DNA from: Aeromonas sp. RU39B
GTDB lineage: Bacteria; Pseudomonadota; Gammaproteobacteria; Enterobacterales; Aeromonadaceae
Direction: 5' to 3'
Length of the DNA stretch: 64,000 bases
NCBI RefSeq assembly: GCF_900156095.1
Contig: NZ_FTMJ01000001.1
Coordinates: forward strand, 124,001 to 188,000
The position numbers were made by a program, and so were the translations under genes. Under the pieces are notes generated by a model that searched no databases, was not told the origin of the DNA, and saw only the letters and a list, made by a program, of their open reading frames with translations. Positions 18,670 to 27,553 of the stretch are shown here, in pieces. How positions within the stretch are numbered: position 1 is the first letter of the stretch; every line of letters starts with the position of its first letter.

Positions 18670-19440
18670 TTACTCCTTGAAATCCCAGGAGATATTGGAT
18701 ACCAGCTGGCAGGTGTCGCATTTAAAATCGAAGATATCGTGCAGCGGCTCAGCAAGACGCCAGGGTTGACCACATTGGGGGCAGGGGCGCGATAGCTCTT
18801 CGTCGCGGTGGCCACCGACCCGGTAGAGGTAGTAGTAGGTCGGCACCTTGGTCAGATATTGGATGCGCTTGCACAGATCCCAGCCCCGGCGAAACAGGCG
18901 GCTATCCACATCGCCCAGCTCATGCAGGGCGGCGTGCTCGGCAATCGAGCCATTCATCTGCAACTGATCGCACGCTTCCCAATCCTCCTGCCACTTGATC
19001 ACCTGCTTGTGATCGCCATTGGCCACCGGTGGAATGCGATACAGCGGGATCGGGGCAAAGTGCTCGCCGCAGCGCAGGGGCGAACAGGTGTGCAGGTAGC
19101 TGGTGTAGAGCACCTGCCAGCTCGGCTGCGGGCAGGGGTCAGTGCTGTCAGAGAAGAGATCCGGCCCCTCCAGCTGCACCTTGGGGGCGAGCAGGCCAGC
19201 CTGATGCAGCCGCTGCTCGGCCACTTCAACTTGCTGGCTGTGGTGGCGTGGATGCAGGCTCTCTGGCTCGGGGCAGACCACCCGGCTTTTAAAGCAGCCA
19301 TCTTGCAGGCTGGTGGGCAGCTCGCGCCCGAGGATCTGGCCGTTGTAGCGCAGGGCATCCAGATAACCGAGGATTGCCTGCTCGGCGCGGCTTAAGGTGG
19401 TGTCTTCAAAACACTCGAAAGTCAGTTCAACAACGTACAT
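18670..19440 (-). CDS. DUF2310-family zinc-ribbon protein
   Basis: A 256-residue protein beginning MYVVELTFECFEDTTLSRAEQ. It ends with a four-cysteine zinc ribbon: CPQCGQPW and, 20-odd residues later, CDTCQL. This layout is that of the DUF2310 Zn-ribbon family found in gammaproteobacteria; function unknown. A second cysteine cluster (HTCSPLRCGEHF) sits mid-protein. It lies 14 bp downstream of the small helical gene at 19455-19748, so part of one minus-strand run. Confidence 0.82.
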   Translation of the reverse strand: MYVVELTFECFEDTTLSRAEQAILGYLDALRYNGQILGRELPTSLQDGCFKSRVVCPEPESLHPRHHSQQVEVAEQRLHQAGLLAPKVQLEGPDLFSDSTDPCPQPSWQVLYTSYLHTCSPLRCGEHFAPIPLYRIPPVANGDHKQVIKWQEDWEACDQLQMNGSIAEHAALHELGDVDSRLFRRGWDLCKRIQYLTKVPTYYYLYRVGGHRDEELSRPCPQCGQPWRLAEPLHDIFDFKCDTCQLVSNISWDFKE

Positions 19441-19454
19441 GTCGCTAGGTGGCC

Positions 19455-19748
19455 TTATCCGCGCGAAAGTAGGGCGATCAGGGTATCGAGCTTGGCCTCG
19501 ATGCGGCTTAAGCGCTGCTCGACCGATTCACCGGTGGCGGCCGGCTCGGTGGCGGGGGCTTGGCTGCTCGCTTCGATAGGAAGCGTCACTCCCTGTTGCT
19601 GGCTCTGTTTCCAGTGCGCCAGCACCGAGAGCAGTTCGGCCATGGGCACACCCGGTGTCAGGCGCGCTTTGACCAGCGCGGTGGTGGGAGTGGTGCCACG
19701 GGCAGCCAGTTCATTGGCCACTTTCAAAATCTCGTCACGATGGGACAT
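19455..19748 (-). CDS. Small helical protein with helix-turn-helix-like start, unknown function
   Basis: A 97-residue protein. The first half (MSHRDEILKVANELAARGTTPTTALVKARLTPGVPMAELLSVLAHW) has the helix-turn-helix rhythm of KfrA-type DNA-binding N-termini. A low-complexity linker rich in Ala/Pro/Thr follows, then a C-terminal coiled coil (SVEQRLSRIEAKLDTLIALL) suited to oligomerisation. I recognise no named gene; the DNA-binding idea is an inference. AGAGAGA-type ribosome site precedes the ATG. Confidence 0.75.
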   Translation of the reverse strand: MSHRDEILKVANELAARGTTPTTALVKARLTPGVPMAELLSVLAHWKQSQQQGVTLPIEASSQAPATEPAATGESVEQRLSRIEAKLDTLIALLSRG

Positions 19749-19777
19749 GGTCTCTCTCTTCTGTGATGCCTACGCCG

Positions 19778-20341
19778 TTAATGGCGCAGCAAACGCTCCA
19801 GCTCGCCAAGGGATGTGTGCCAGCGGCTGCTATGGCGCTGGCTGTGTAAAAACGCCGCCTGTTGCGGGCTCCAGAACGGCGCATCCGCCAGTGCCTGTGC
19901 ATCATCCAGCGAGTGGCTGCGAATAAAGCGGTGGATGGCCAGCTCATCAGTGGGCAGGCCCAGCATGTCAAACAGTGGGCCGAGCGTCACCGGCGCTGCA
20001 ATGCGCTGTGTTGGCTCGGCGCTGTAGGTCTGCCCTGATACCTCATCGGCATCCTGCATGCGAAAGGGGGGCAAGTCGATCGCCTCGACCTGCAGACCGC
20101 GCAGGCGCAGCACCCCTTGATAGCGCTGCTCACCATCGCTCGAAAACTCGAACTGATAGCTGCGCGTCAGGGCACCGCGTTGCCAACGGCGGTGGGCCAA
20201 CGCCACCGAGAGCAGTTGCAGGCCCTGGCTTTTGCAGTAACGGCGCAGGGCCAGCGCGGCCAGCTCGCTATGCTGCCGTTCACGCCAGAACAAGGCGGCA
20301 ACGAGCAGCAACAGCAGGATGCAGAATATATCGGTCAGCAT
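19778..20341 (-). CDS. DUF3301-family membrane-anchored protein
   Basis: A 187-residue protein with one N-terminal membrane helix (MLTDIFCILLLLLVAALFW) and a cytoplasmic domain. The stretches YCKSQGLQLLSVALAHRRW and YQFEFSSDGEQRYQGVLRLRGLQVEAIDLPPFRM are typical of DUF3301 proteins, whose function is unknown. Residues after about 110 look like a lineage-specific tail. Its ATG overlaps the stop of the DUF3549 gene by one base, so the two are translationally coupled. Confidence 0.82.
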   Translation of the reverse strand: MLTDIFCILLLLLVAALFWRERQHSELAALALRRYCKSQGLQLLSVALAHRRWQRGALTRSYQFEFSSDGEQRYQGVLRLRGLQVEAIDLPPFRMQDADEVSGQTYSAEPTQRIAAPVTLGPLFDMLGLPTDELAIHRFIRSHSLDDAQALADAPFWSPQQAAFLHSQRHSSRWHTSLGELERLLRH

Positions 20342-21372
20342 CAGGCCTGGGCTGCCTTGAACAGATGGCCGATCGCCTGACTGAGCGCGGCGCTGCGGTT
20401 GGGGTCGCGCAACTTGCCAAGCAGAGGCGCGCGCAGGCGTGGCTGCATCACCAACTCGCCAAACAGGGAGGCAAACAGGCTGATATCGGTCTGCGCCAGT
20501 GTCTCGAGGTAGGTGTCGAGTAGTCCCTCATCGTCCAGATCGCCTGCCAGGCGCCCGGCGATAGCCAGCAGTAGCGCCGGATCGGGACGGGTTTGCAACA
20601 GCGTCAACAGCTTGGCGCGGCGCAGCGGCTGCGGACCGCAAGAGGCATGGGCACGGCAAAGATGGGCGATGGTCTCGTTATTGGCTTCAGTGCGCTCCTG
20701 CTCACGGCCAAGGCGCTCGAGCAGTGCGCCTTGCAGGGCCGGTGGCAGAGGGACGGCTTCGAGTGCCTGGCACAGGGCGCAGAGCACCGGCTCGGGCAGG
20801 GTGGGCAAACTTTTGCACACCAGTGCCAGCAAGGTCGGATCGTCGATGCGCTCGGCAAGATCGGAAAAACCCTGCACGCCGAGTTGTTGCCACGGCAGGG
20901 TGGCGGGCTGGGTCAGGTAGTGGCACAGCGGCGCGAAGAAGGCCGACGGCTCCTGACCGAGCTGGCGGGCCAGCCGGGCGTGCAGCGAGGCCATCTTGGC
21001 TTCGGCCGGGCGGAAGGTCCACGGGTTGCTCGCCAGCTTGTCGGCTTTACTCTCATCGAGCTCGCCGGTCAGCTGATAGCCGAGGGTTTCGACCACCAAC
21101 TCCATAAACTGTTTGGGGCCGGCACTCATCAGTAGCCCCTGCTCATCGAGGGCAAAGCGCAAAAACCAGAGGAAATGCTTGCCTTCGCTCTGATGAAAGT
21201 GAACCGCCAGCCAGGCTTTTTGCTGCAGCGGCCAGGGGTAGGGTTCATGTTGCTGTTCAATGCGCTGGAACTGTTCGAGCGGCAGCGGACGCAGTTGGCG
21301 GCCAAGATCGTAGATCTCGAAGCGGGTACCCGCTTCGGTGAGAAATTGGGTCAAGGTATCGATGCGGGACAT
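20341..21372 (-). CDS. DUF3549-family protein
   Basis: A 343-residue, mostly helical soluble protein starting MSRIDTLTQFLTEAGTRFEIYDLGR. The N-terminal part (ARQLRPLPLEQF-type segment; WLAVHFHQSEGKHFLWFLRFALDEQGLL) is that of DUF3549, known from Vibrio and Aeromonas without assigned function. The second half is built of HEAT-like helical pairs (LALVCKSLPTLPEPVLCALCQALEAVPLP; LLTLLQTRPDPALLLAIAGRL). It heads a four- or five-gene minus-strand run and is divergent from yqcC. Confidence 0.82.
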   Translation of the reverse strand: MSRIDTLTQFLTEAGTRFEIYDLGRQLRPLPLEQFQRIEQQHEPYPWPLQQKAWLAVHFHQSEGKHFLWFLRFALDEQGLLMSAGPKQFMELVVETLGYQLTGELDESKADKLASNPWTFRPAEAKMASLHARLARQLGQEPSAFFAPLCHYLTQPATLPWQQLGVQGFSDLAERIDDPTLLALVCKSLPTLPEPVLCALCQALEAVPLPPALQGALLERLGREQERTEANNETIAHLCRAHASCGPQPLRRAKLLTLLQTRPDPALLLAIAGRLAGDLDDEGLLDTYLETLAQTDISLFASLFGELVMQPRLRAPLLGKLRDPNRSAALSQAIGHLFKAAQA

Positions 21373-21561
21373 GGCGTGATTCAAGTTGGTCAATCGCAAG
21401 GGGTGGCCCGATTATAGGGAGGCTGACGCGTGGCGCAAAGCGGCCATGTGACCGATCCTCAAGGAATCGGCCCCGCGTAACTGTTTAGCCGCAGTCGGCA
21501 TGGTATAGTGGCGCCCCCTTGCGTGGCCCGAGTCGGCCCGCCCAGCCAGAGGAGTATTCCC

Positions 21562-21900
21562 ATGTTTAACAAGCACCTGCTGGTCAGTGATCTGCTCTGC
21601 GAGCTGACCGTCGAGATGCAGCGGATTGGCCGCTGGCAAAGTGAGGCTCCCAGCGCCGAGGCGCTTTCCAGCCAGCTCCCGTTTTGCGTCGATACCTTAA
21701 GTTTCGATCAGTGGATCCAGTTCATCCTGATCCCGCGCATGCAGCAATTGGTGCTGCTTGAGGCCGAATTGCCGAGCAGTGTCTCCCTCTATCCGATGGC
21801 GACCGAGGTCTACAAAGAGGAGTTGGCCGATGTGGAGCATCTGCTGCGCCTAATTGGCCGCTTTGATCTGGTGTTGTCGGGGAAAGTGGTGGATCGATGA
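21562..21900 (+). CDS. yqcC: YqcC family protein
   Basis: A 112-residue, all-helical protein of the YqcC (DUF446) family; its precise role is unknown. The family core is visible in LSFDQWIQFILIPRMQQLV and YPMATEVYKEELADVEHLLRLIGRFDLVL. Start at MFNKHLL is preceded by AGAGGAG. The stop overlaps the truC ATG (ATGA), the same yqcC-truC-yqcA cluster as in E. coli. Confidence 0.92.
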   Translation: MFNKHLLVSDLLCELTVEMQRIGRWQSEAPSAEALSSQLPFCVDTLSFDQWIQFILIPRMQQLVLLEAELPSSVSLYPMATEVYKEELADVEHLLRLIGRFDLVLSGKVVDR

Positions 21901-22637
21901 GTTTGACCTTGCTGTATCAGGATGACTGGTTGGTGGCGGTTAACAAGCCGTCGGGACTGCTGGTGCATCGCAGCTGGCTCGACAAGCACGAAACCCGCTT
22001 TGCCATGCAGATGACACGCGATCTGATTGGTGGACGCCATGTCTATCCGGTGCATCGCCTCGACCGCCCCACTTCCGGTGTCCTGCTGTTTGCCCTCGAC
22101 CCGCAAACGGCCCGCACCCTCACCGAAGCGTTCGCCAATCGCCAGGTGCACAAAGAGTATCTGGCGCTGGTGCGTGGTTGGGTGCCGGAGCAGGGGATCA
22201 TCGATTATCCGCTCAAAGAGCAGCTCGACAAGATTGCCGATGCCTTCAGCGATCCGGATCGCCCGGCCCAGGAGGCCGTGACCCATTACCGTTCACTGGC
22301 CCAAGTCGAGTTGCCTCATGCGGTCTCCAAAAAGCACCCGACCAGTCGCTACAGTCTGGTGAAGCTGCATCCAGCGACCGGTCGCAAGCATCAGCTGCGC
22401 CGCCATCTGGACCATATTTTCCACCCCATCATCGGTGATACCACCCACGGCGATGGCCGTCATAACCGCTTTTTCAAAGAGCAGTTCGGGCTCGATCGCC
22501 TGTTGCTGGTGTCACGCAGCTTAAGCTTTACCCATCCGGTGCACGGCGTGCCGATGCGTATTCAGGCGCCACTTGGGGAAGAGGTGCTGGCCCTGTTTGA
22601 ACGTTTGGGTTGGCCTGCCAGCGAGAGTGACTACTAG
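21897..22637 (+). CDS. truC: tRNA pseudouridine(65) synthase TruC
   Basis: TruC converts U65 of certain tRNAs to pseudouridine. The 246-residue RluA-type synthase shows VNKPSGLLVHRS, the catalytic-aspartate motif VHRLDRPTSGVLLFAL, and the late KLHPATGRKHQLRRHLDHI signature. Final conserved HPVHGVPMRIQAPL is present. It is coupled to yqcC by a 4-bp ATGA overlap and followed 50 bp later by yqcA. Length is close to the E. coli protein (260). Confidence 0.95.
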   Translation: MSLTLLYQDDWLVAVNKPSGLLVHRSWLDKHETRFAMQMTRDLIGGRHVYPVHRLDRPTSGVLLFALDPQTARTLTEAFANRQVHKEYLALVRGWVPEQGIIDYPLKEQLDKIADAFSDPDRPAQEAVTHYRSLAQVELPHAVSKKHPTSRYSLVKLHPATGRKHQLRRHLDHIFHPIIGDTTHGDGRHNRFFKEQFGLDRLLLVSRSLSFTHPVHGVPMRIQAPLGEEVLALFERLGWPASESDY

Positions 22638-22687
22638 GCACTCGGTATGCCATGCTCAAGGCTCCTCATTGCATACAGGAGCGTGTC

Positions 22688-23137
22688 ATGGCCAAGGTCG
22701 ATCTGATTGTCGGAACTGTTTATGGCGCCGCCGCACTGGTGGCCGAGCGATTGGCTGCACGCCTCGAAGCGCGCGGTCATCGCGTCACCATCAATGAAGA
22801 GGCGCGTGCCAAGCATCTTTCGCCTGAACGCTTTTTGCTGTTGGTGACCTCGACCACCGGGCAGGGCGATATTCCCGATAATCTGGCCCCGTTTGCCGAC
22901 GATCTGAAAAACCGCGCCCCCTGGCTTGCGCCGCTGCAATATGCCCTGATTGCCATGGGCGACAGCGTGTATGGTGATACCTTCTGTGGCGCCGGACGAA
23001 CGCTCGATACGTTGCTGCAAGAGCTCGGTGCCAAGCCCTTGCTGCCGCGCCTTGAGATTGATGCCAGCGAAGAGGATCAGCCGGAGCGCCCGGCGCTGGC
23101 CTGGCTCGATGGCTGGATTGACCGTCTCAATCCATGA
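22688..23137 (+). CDS. yqcA: Short-chain flavodoxin YqcA
   Basis: A 149-residue MioC-type flavodoxin that binds FMN. The phosphate loop is GTVYGAAALVAE, and TSTTGQGDIPDNL and MGDSVYGDTFCGAGRTLD are the two isoalloxazine-side loops. The start MAKVDLIVG has AGGAGCG upstream and matches the E. coli protein's length. Electron partners are unknown. The end of the gene runs into a 24-bp tandem repeat that contains its stop codon. Confidence 0.92.
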   Translation: MAKVDLIVGTVYGAAALVAERLAARLEARGHRVTINEEARAKHLSPERFLLLVTSTTGQGDIPDNLAPFADDLKNRAPWLAPLQYALIAMGDSVYGDTFCGAGRTLDTLLQELGAKPLLPRLEIDASEEDQPERPALAWLDGWIDRLNP

Positions 23138-23189
23138 GACATGCCTGTCTCTCATCCATGAGACATGCCCGTCTCTAATCCATGAGTCG
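23130..23189. repeat. 24-bp tandem repeat overlapping the yqcA stop
   Basis: A unit beginning ATCCATGAGACATGCC occurs at 23130-23153 and again at 23154-23177 (two mismatches), with a decayed third start ATCCATGAGTCGTG at 23178. Each full unit contains the small inverted pair GAGAC/GTCTC. The yqcA TGA lies inside the first unit. Confidence 0.88.
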
Positions 23190-23199
23190 TGTCCGCTTC

Positions 23200-25065
23200 T
23201 TACCAGAGGTGGGCACGCTGCTCTGGCGGCAGATAGAGCTTGGCGCCGGGTTGCACGGCAAAGGCGTCATAAAACTCGGCAAATTGCGTGACGATGGCGT
23301 TGACCCGCAAGATAGCCGGCGCAGGTGGCTGGCTGCTTGCGTTATCGGCCTCGGGTTGCTGCCACAACCTCGCCCATCCCAGAAAAAAGCGCTGCTCGGC
23401 GCTGTAACCCTCAATCGGCGCAGCCTCTTCGCCATGCAGTGAGTCGTGATAGGCGCGTAGCGCCAGCGTCACCCCGACCAGATCGGCGACGAGCGCCTCA
23501 CCAAGTGCCGGGTTGCCTGCCGCGACGCGGGTCGCCAGAGCTTCGCTCAGCGCAGCATAATCTCGCAGCTCTTTACTACTTAACGGCGCTCCTGCTGTGC
23601 CATCGGCCGCGACGCGCGCACCTTGCTCATCAAAGGCGTGGCTCATCTCATGGCCAATCAGCGCCCCGATGGCACCGTAGTTGATGGCCTCGTCGGCATT
23701 GGGGTCAAAGAAGGGGGGTTGCAAGAGGGCGGCGGGTAACACCAGATCGTTGTGGCTGCGGCGGTAAAACCCGTTGACTGTCTGCGGCGTGACAGGCCAG
23801 CTCGAGAGTGCTGCGTTTGATGTAAGACTGGCCAGCTGGCGGCGATAATCCCACGCTTTGATGCGCAGTAGATTGCCGACCAGATCGTCCGGTTCAAGGC
23901 GTAGTGTGGATGTATCGGGCCAGGCGTCGGGATAGCCAATCTTGAACGCCATTTGCGCCAGTTTGGTTTGCGCCTGTTTTTTGCTTGCCGGGCTCATCCA
24001 GCTGGCATCATTCAGCGCCTTGGCGTAGGCGCGGCGCAGCCCCTCGGCGATACGGGTCACCCGCGCCTTGGCGTCATTTGCAAAGAAGCGGGTTACATAG
24101 CGCTGACCAAGCTGGTTGCCAAGATAGTGATGGACCAGCCCCAGCGCCTGCTCGCGCTGAGCAAGGGGCGCGGCACCGACGAGAGCTGCGCTCGCGCTAT
24201 CAAGATAGGGTGCCCAGTCGACCATCAACTGCCAGCGCAGGTATGCCTGCCAATCGGGCAGTGGCGTGGCTTGCAGCAGTGCACCCAGCCCAGCCAGATA
24301 GTCGCTGGGTGCAAACAGAGTCGGTTGCCCGGCAAGGCCAGCACTATCGAGCCAACTTCTCCAGTCAAAGGTGGGATACAGCGCGATGAGCGAGCGGGGG
24401 TCGAGCTGTTGATAGGCGCCGCGCTGCTCGGCAAGCGCCCGTAATTTTCCGTTGAGCGCCACGACGCGGGGCGCCAGTTTGCTGGCATCGGCCGGCTTGA
24501 TACCGCTTCGAACCAGCAAGGCAAAAACGCTCTGCGGCTCGGGGGAGACGGTACTCACTGCGGGTGTGATGGTCAGCGCAGGCTGGTGCCCATGAAGTGG
24601 CACTGCGCCAATCCAGATAGCCAGCGGTGAGTGTTCGCTGGTTTGTGCCAGCTGCGCCATGGCCTGCGCCAGTGTGGTGGCATCTTGGATGTTGTCGATA
24701 TCACGCAGCAGGGGGGTGATCGGTGCGATGCCCACTCGCTCGCGGGTGGCGCTGTCGATGGCACTGGCGTAGAGATCTGCGATTTGCTGCGCGGCGCTTG
24801 CGGTTGGCCCACGGCGTTGCACCGCATCAGTCACCACCGCCTCGAGTTCGGCGCGGGTTTTAGCCTGCAGCGCATCCACCGGGCTTGGCAGCTGACGGGC
24901 CAGCGCATGGCCATTGGCATAGTGATAAAAGTCATCGCCGGGGAGCACTTGGCTGGGGCGATCAGCGGTGGGCAGACCGCTGGTAAGGTGAGGCTCGGAG
25001 GGTTTGGTGCAGCCCCCCAGCGCGGCCAACAGCACCAGCAGTACCTTGCTTCTTGTGTTTGCCAT
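23200..25065 (-). CDS. M13-family (neprilysin/PepO-like) metallopeptidase, lipoprotein, divergent
   Basis: A 621-residue envelope peptidase-like protein. It has a lipoprotein signal (LLAALGGCTKP, Cys19) and the M13 opening GDDFYHYANGHAL. The zinc motif HEMSH is at about 472-476, within GALIGHEMSHAFDEQG. The segment AALLQPPFFDPNADEAINYGAIG just before it is typical. The usual second motif ExxxD (neprilysin ENIAD) is altered: the text reads LGEALVADLVG, with one extra residue between Glu523 and Asp528. The WW after the zinc helix is missing. The C-terminus ends RAHLW instead of the CxIW-like ending. The RVN segment with the catalytic-site arginine is kept. It may be a slow, altered or inactive relative. 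Confidence 0.85.
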   Translation of the reverse strand: MANTRSKVLLVLLAALGGCTKPSEPHLTSGLPTADRPSQVLPGDDFYHYANGHALARQLPSPVDALQAKTRAELEAVVTDAVQRRGPTASAAQQIADLYASAIDSATRERVGIAPITPLLRDIDNIQDATTLAQAMAQLAQTSEHSPLAIWIGAVPLHGHQPALTITPAVSTVSPEPQSVFALLVRSGIKPADASKLAPRVVALNGKLRALAEQRGAYQQLDPRSLIALYPTFDWRSWLDSAGLAGQPTLFAPSDYLAGLGALLQATPLPDWQAYLRWQLMVDWAPYLDSASAALVGAAPLAQREQALGLVHHYLGNQLGQRYVTRFFANDAKARVTRIAEGLRRAYAKALNDASWMSPASKKQAQTKLAQMAFKIGYPDAWPDTSTLRLEPDDLVGNLLRIKAWDYRRQLASLTSNAALSSWPVTPQTVNGFYRRSHNDLVLPAALLQPPFFDPNADEAINYGAIGALIGHEMSHAFDEQGARVAADGTAGAPLSSKELRDYAALSEALATRVAAGNPALGEALVADLVGVTLALRAYHDSLHGEEAAPIEGYSAEQRFFLGWARLWQQPEADNASSQPPAPAILRVNAIVTQFAEFYDAFAVQPGAKLYLPPEQRAHLW

Positions 25066-25226
25066 GGACTCCCCTGTCAGCGGCGGCTATCAAGCGTGAT
25101 AAATTACTGTAGCAGCACGGTTTTGCCTTGATAAGCCACGCGCTGCGCTCTAACCCAGGTGGATGGCAGTGCTATGATGATGCCTTGCTCCCGCCGGGAG
25201 ATCTTGCCACCAGACCCTAAATAGCC

Positions 25227-26564
25227 ATGAACCATGCTCTGACCGCTGCCCGACACGCTCTTGCTACCCAGCTTGCCGCTTATCCCGGCCAGGCGCCGCT
25301 GCGGCTGGCATTAAGTGGCGGACTCGATTCCTGCTTGCTGCTGCATCTACTGGCTGCCGAGCCCGATTGGCGCGATCGGCTGCAGGCGATTCATGTGCAT
25401 CATGGCTTGAGTGCTCATGCCGACCAGTGGCTGGCGTTTTGCCGCGAACGCTGCGCAGGTTTGGGCGTGACCTTTGTGGCCGAGCGGGTGCAACTTTCCC
25501 CCGGCAATGGCGAGAGCCTGGAGGCGCAGGCGCGTACGGCGCGTTATCAGGCGCTAGCCAAGCATCTGCCACCCGATGGATTGCTGCTCACCGCCCATCA
25601 CGGTGACGATCAGCTGGAGACGCTGTTGCTGGCGTTAAAACGCGGTAGCGGCGTGCGCGGCCTTGGCGCGATGCGCCCATCCCAGCCGTTTGCCGGCGGG
25701 CAACTGCTGCGCCCCTGGCTCGCGCTGGCACGGGAGCAGTTACTTGAGGCGGCGCAGGCACTGGGTATGGATTGGGTCGAGGATGAGAGCAATCAGGACG
25801 ATCGCTTTGATCGCAACTTCCTGCGTTTGCATCTGTTGCCGCTCCTGCGTGAGCGCTGGCCTGCGATGGTGACGACGGCGGCCCGCAGTGCTGAGCTCTG
25901 CGCCGAGAGCTCTGATTTACTCGATGAGCTGGCCGAGCAGGACGCAGCCGGTGTGATGGTGTCAGGTCAGCTGCTGATTGCGCCGCTCGAGCAGCTCAAT
26001 GCGCCGCGACGGGCCAATGTGATCCGTTTTTGGCTACGAAGCCTGGGGGCGGCCACCTTATCCCGTGAGCAGTTACAGCGGTTGTGGCAGGAGGTTGCCT
26101 TGGCACGGACCGATGCTGAGCCGCAGTTTTGCTGGGAGCAGTGGTGCGCCCGGCGCTATCAGGGGCGATTGGTGGTACTGCCACAAGCGGCGCTGCACAT
26201 GCCTGCTCCTGACTGGCAAGGGATGCTCAATGGTGACAACTGGTTGACGCTGCCGGCGGGATTGGGCCGGCTGCGGGTGCTGCCCAACCCGCAGGGGGCG
26301 CTGCGCGCACCCAGGTCAGGAGAGAAGCTCTCGATTCGCTTTAGTGTGGAAGATGGCAGCAGGCTGCACCCGGTGGGACGAGCCGGCAGCCGGCGGCTTA
26401 AAAAGCTGTGGCAGGAATACGCCATCGCCCCGTGGCTGCGCGGCAGCATTCCGATTCTCTATTACAACGAGACACCGGCCGCGGTGCTCGGGGTCTTTGT
26501 CTGTGCTGGGTTTGCCGCCGAGGCGGACGAGGCGCGCCTTGGTTGGCAGTGGCAGCGCGCCTAG
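25227..26564 (+). CDS. tilS: tRNA(Ile)-lysidine synthase TilS
   Basis: TilS attaches lysine to C34 of the CAU-anticodon tRNA-Ile so that it reads AUA. The 445-residue protein has the PP-loop ATP site LRLALSGGLDSCLLLHLL near the N-terminus, the HVHHGLSAHADQW motif, and LLTAHHGDDQLETLLLALKRGSG. A middle all-helical domain and a C-terminal domain ending AAVLGVFVCAGF follow. It is essential in most bacteria. Its stop overlaps by four bases the stop of the convergent diguanylate cyclase gene. Confidence 0.95.
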   Translation: MNHALTAARHALATQLAAYPGQAPLRLALSGGLDSCLLLHLLAAEPDWRDRLQAIHVHHGLSAHADQWLAFCRERCAGLGVTFVAERVQLSPGNGESLEAQARTARYQALAKHLPPDGLLLTAHHGDDQLETLLLALKRGSGVRGLGAMRPSQPFAGGQLLRPWLALAREQLLEAAQALGMDWVEDESNQDDRFDRNFLRLHLLPLLRERWPAMVTTAARSAELCAESSDLLDELAEQDAAGVMVSGQLLIAPLEQLNAPRRANVIRFWLRSLGAATLSREQLQRLWQEVALARTDAEPQFCWEQWCARRYQGRLVVLPQAALHMPAPDWQGMLNGDNWLTLPAGLGRLRVLPNPQGALRAPRSGEKLSIRFSVEDGSRLHPVGRAGSRRLKKLWQEYAIAPWLRGSIPILYYNETPAAVLGVFVCAGFAAEADEARLGWQWQRA

Positions 26565-27430
26565 CGGCGCTGCTGCTTGTGCAGATAGAGATCGGCGTCG
26601 GCCAGCTCATAGAGCTGATGCACGTTCATCCCCGATTTCCAGCTGGCAGCCCCGAGACTGCAACCCACCGAGAAGGTGGAGAGCTCGCGATGGAGCTTGA
26701 GCTGTTCATCCAGACGATGCCAGACCGGTTGCCAGGCGTGAGACTCTGCCGGCTGCAAGATCAAGGCAAACTCATCCCCACCCAGCCGAAACGCCTGATC
26801 CGAGGTACGAATCACATCGCGCAAGAGATGGGCAAAGCGGCTGAGCACCATGTCTCCGGCCGGATGGCCCCAGGTGTCGTTGATCTGTTTGAAGTGATCG
26901 AGATCGAGCAGTACCAGCACCAGACCACTGGCCTCCCGGCAATTTTGCTCAACCGCCCGGCCGATGGACTCATCGAAATGAGCCCGGTTACCCAGCCCGG
27001 TCAGATAATCGAGGCGCACCTGCTGTTGCAGTTGTTCAACCCGCAGCATCAGGCGCAGCGGCAAGGCCAGCAGGTGGTGATATTGCTGCAGCAGGCGCAG
27101 TTGGCTGCCGCCAAGCGGCTGCTCGAAGCCATAGTGCAACACCCCCAAACGCATGGTCTGTGCCCGGATCTCGGCACTGTGGTGGTGGGGCGCACCTTCA
27201 CCGCTTAACAGGTTGTAACTCTGGTTGCCTTCAAAGCGCAGCGAGCGGATCCGGACGATCCTTGCCACCTGACTGGCAAAGGTTGCCAGTAGTTCGTCAA
27301 GGCTTTGCTGGGCCAGCAGTTGGTCGAGCAGCAGCAAACGCTCGGTGTCGGGCAGCGGCGTCAGGCGCTCGGCCTGTCTGACCCACTGCTCGATCCCTTG
27401 GCTCCACATTCCCATGGCTGTATTGTCCAC
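26561..27430 (-). CDS. Diguanylate cyclase (GGDEF), soluble
   Basis: Makes c-di-GMP. The C-terminal half is a complete GGDEF domain: DYLTGLGNRAHFDESIGR, GHPAGDMVLSRFA, I-site RTSD five residues before GGDEF (about 217-221), and SVGCSLGAASW. The N-terminal ~110 residues (GIEQWVRQAERLTPLPDTERLLLLDQLLA, then a GAF-like alpha/beta stretch) form a possible sensory module. No membrane helix or signal. I set the start at a GTG (complement of 27428-27430) because AAGGAG lies 6 bp upstream in exactly the right place; upstream ATGs have no ribosome site. Confidence 0.88.
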   Translation of the reverse strand: MDNTAMGMWSQGIEQWVRQAERLTPLPDTERLLLLDQLLAQQSLDELLATFASQVARIVRIRSLRFEGNQSYNLLSGEGAPHHHSAEIRAQTMRLGVLHYGFEQPLGGSQLRLLQQYHHLLALPLRLMLRVEQLQQQVRLDYLTGLGNRAHFDESIGRAVEQNCREASGLVLVLLDLDHFKQINDTWGHPAGDMVLSRFAHLLRDVIRTSDQAFRLGGDEFALILQPAESHAWQPVWHRLDEQLKLHRELSTFSVGCSLGAASWKSGMNVHQLYELADADLYLHKQQRR

Positions 27431-27553
27431 AGAGTACTCCTTGACGGCATTGCTATGACTTCCCTGTGTCATTGCAAAGCTCATGCCGGAAAGTGAACAC
27501 GCTTCGTCCGTTTCCCCTGACTAGACTTAAGCCAATCATTCGGGAGGAAAAAC

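Noticed and set aside
23130..23189. 24-bp repeats as a CRISPR-like array
   Set aside because: Only two to three adjacent units, no unique spacers, no cas genes.
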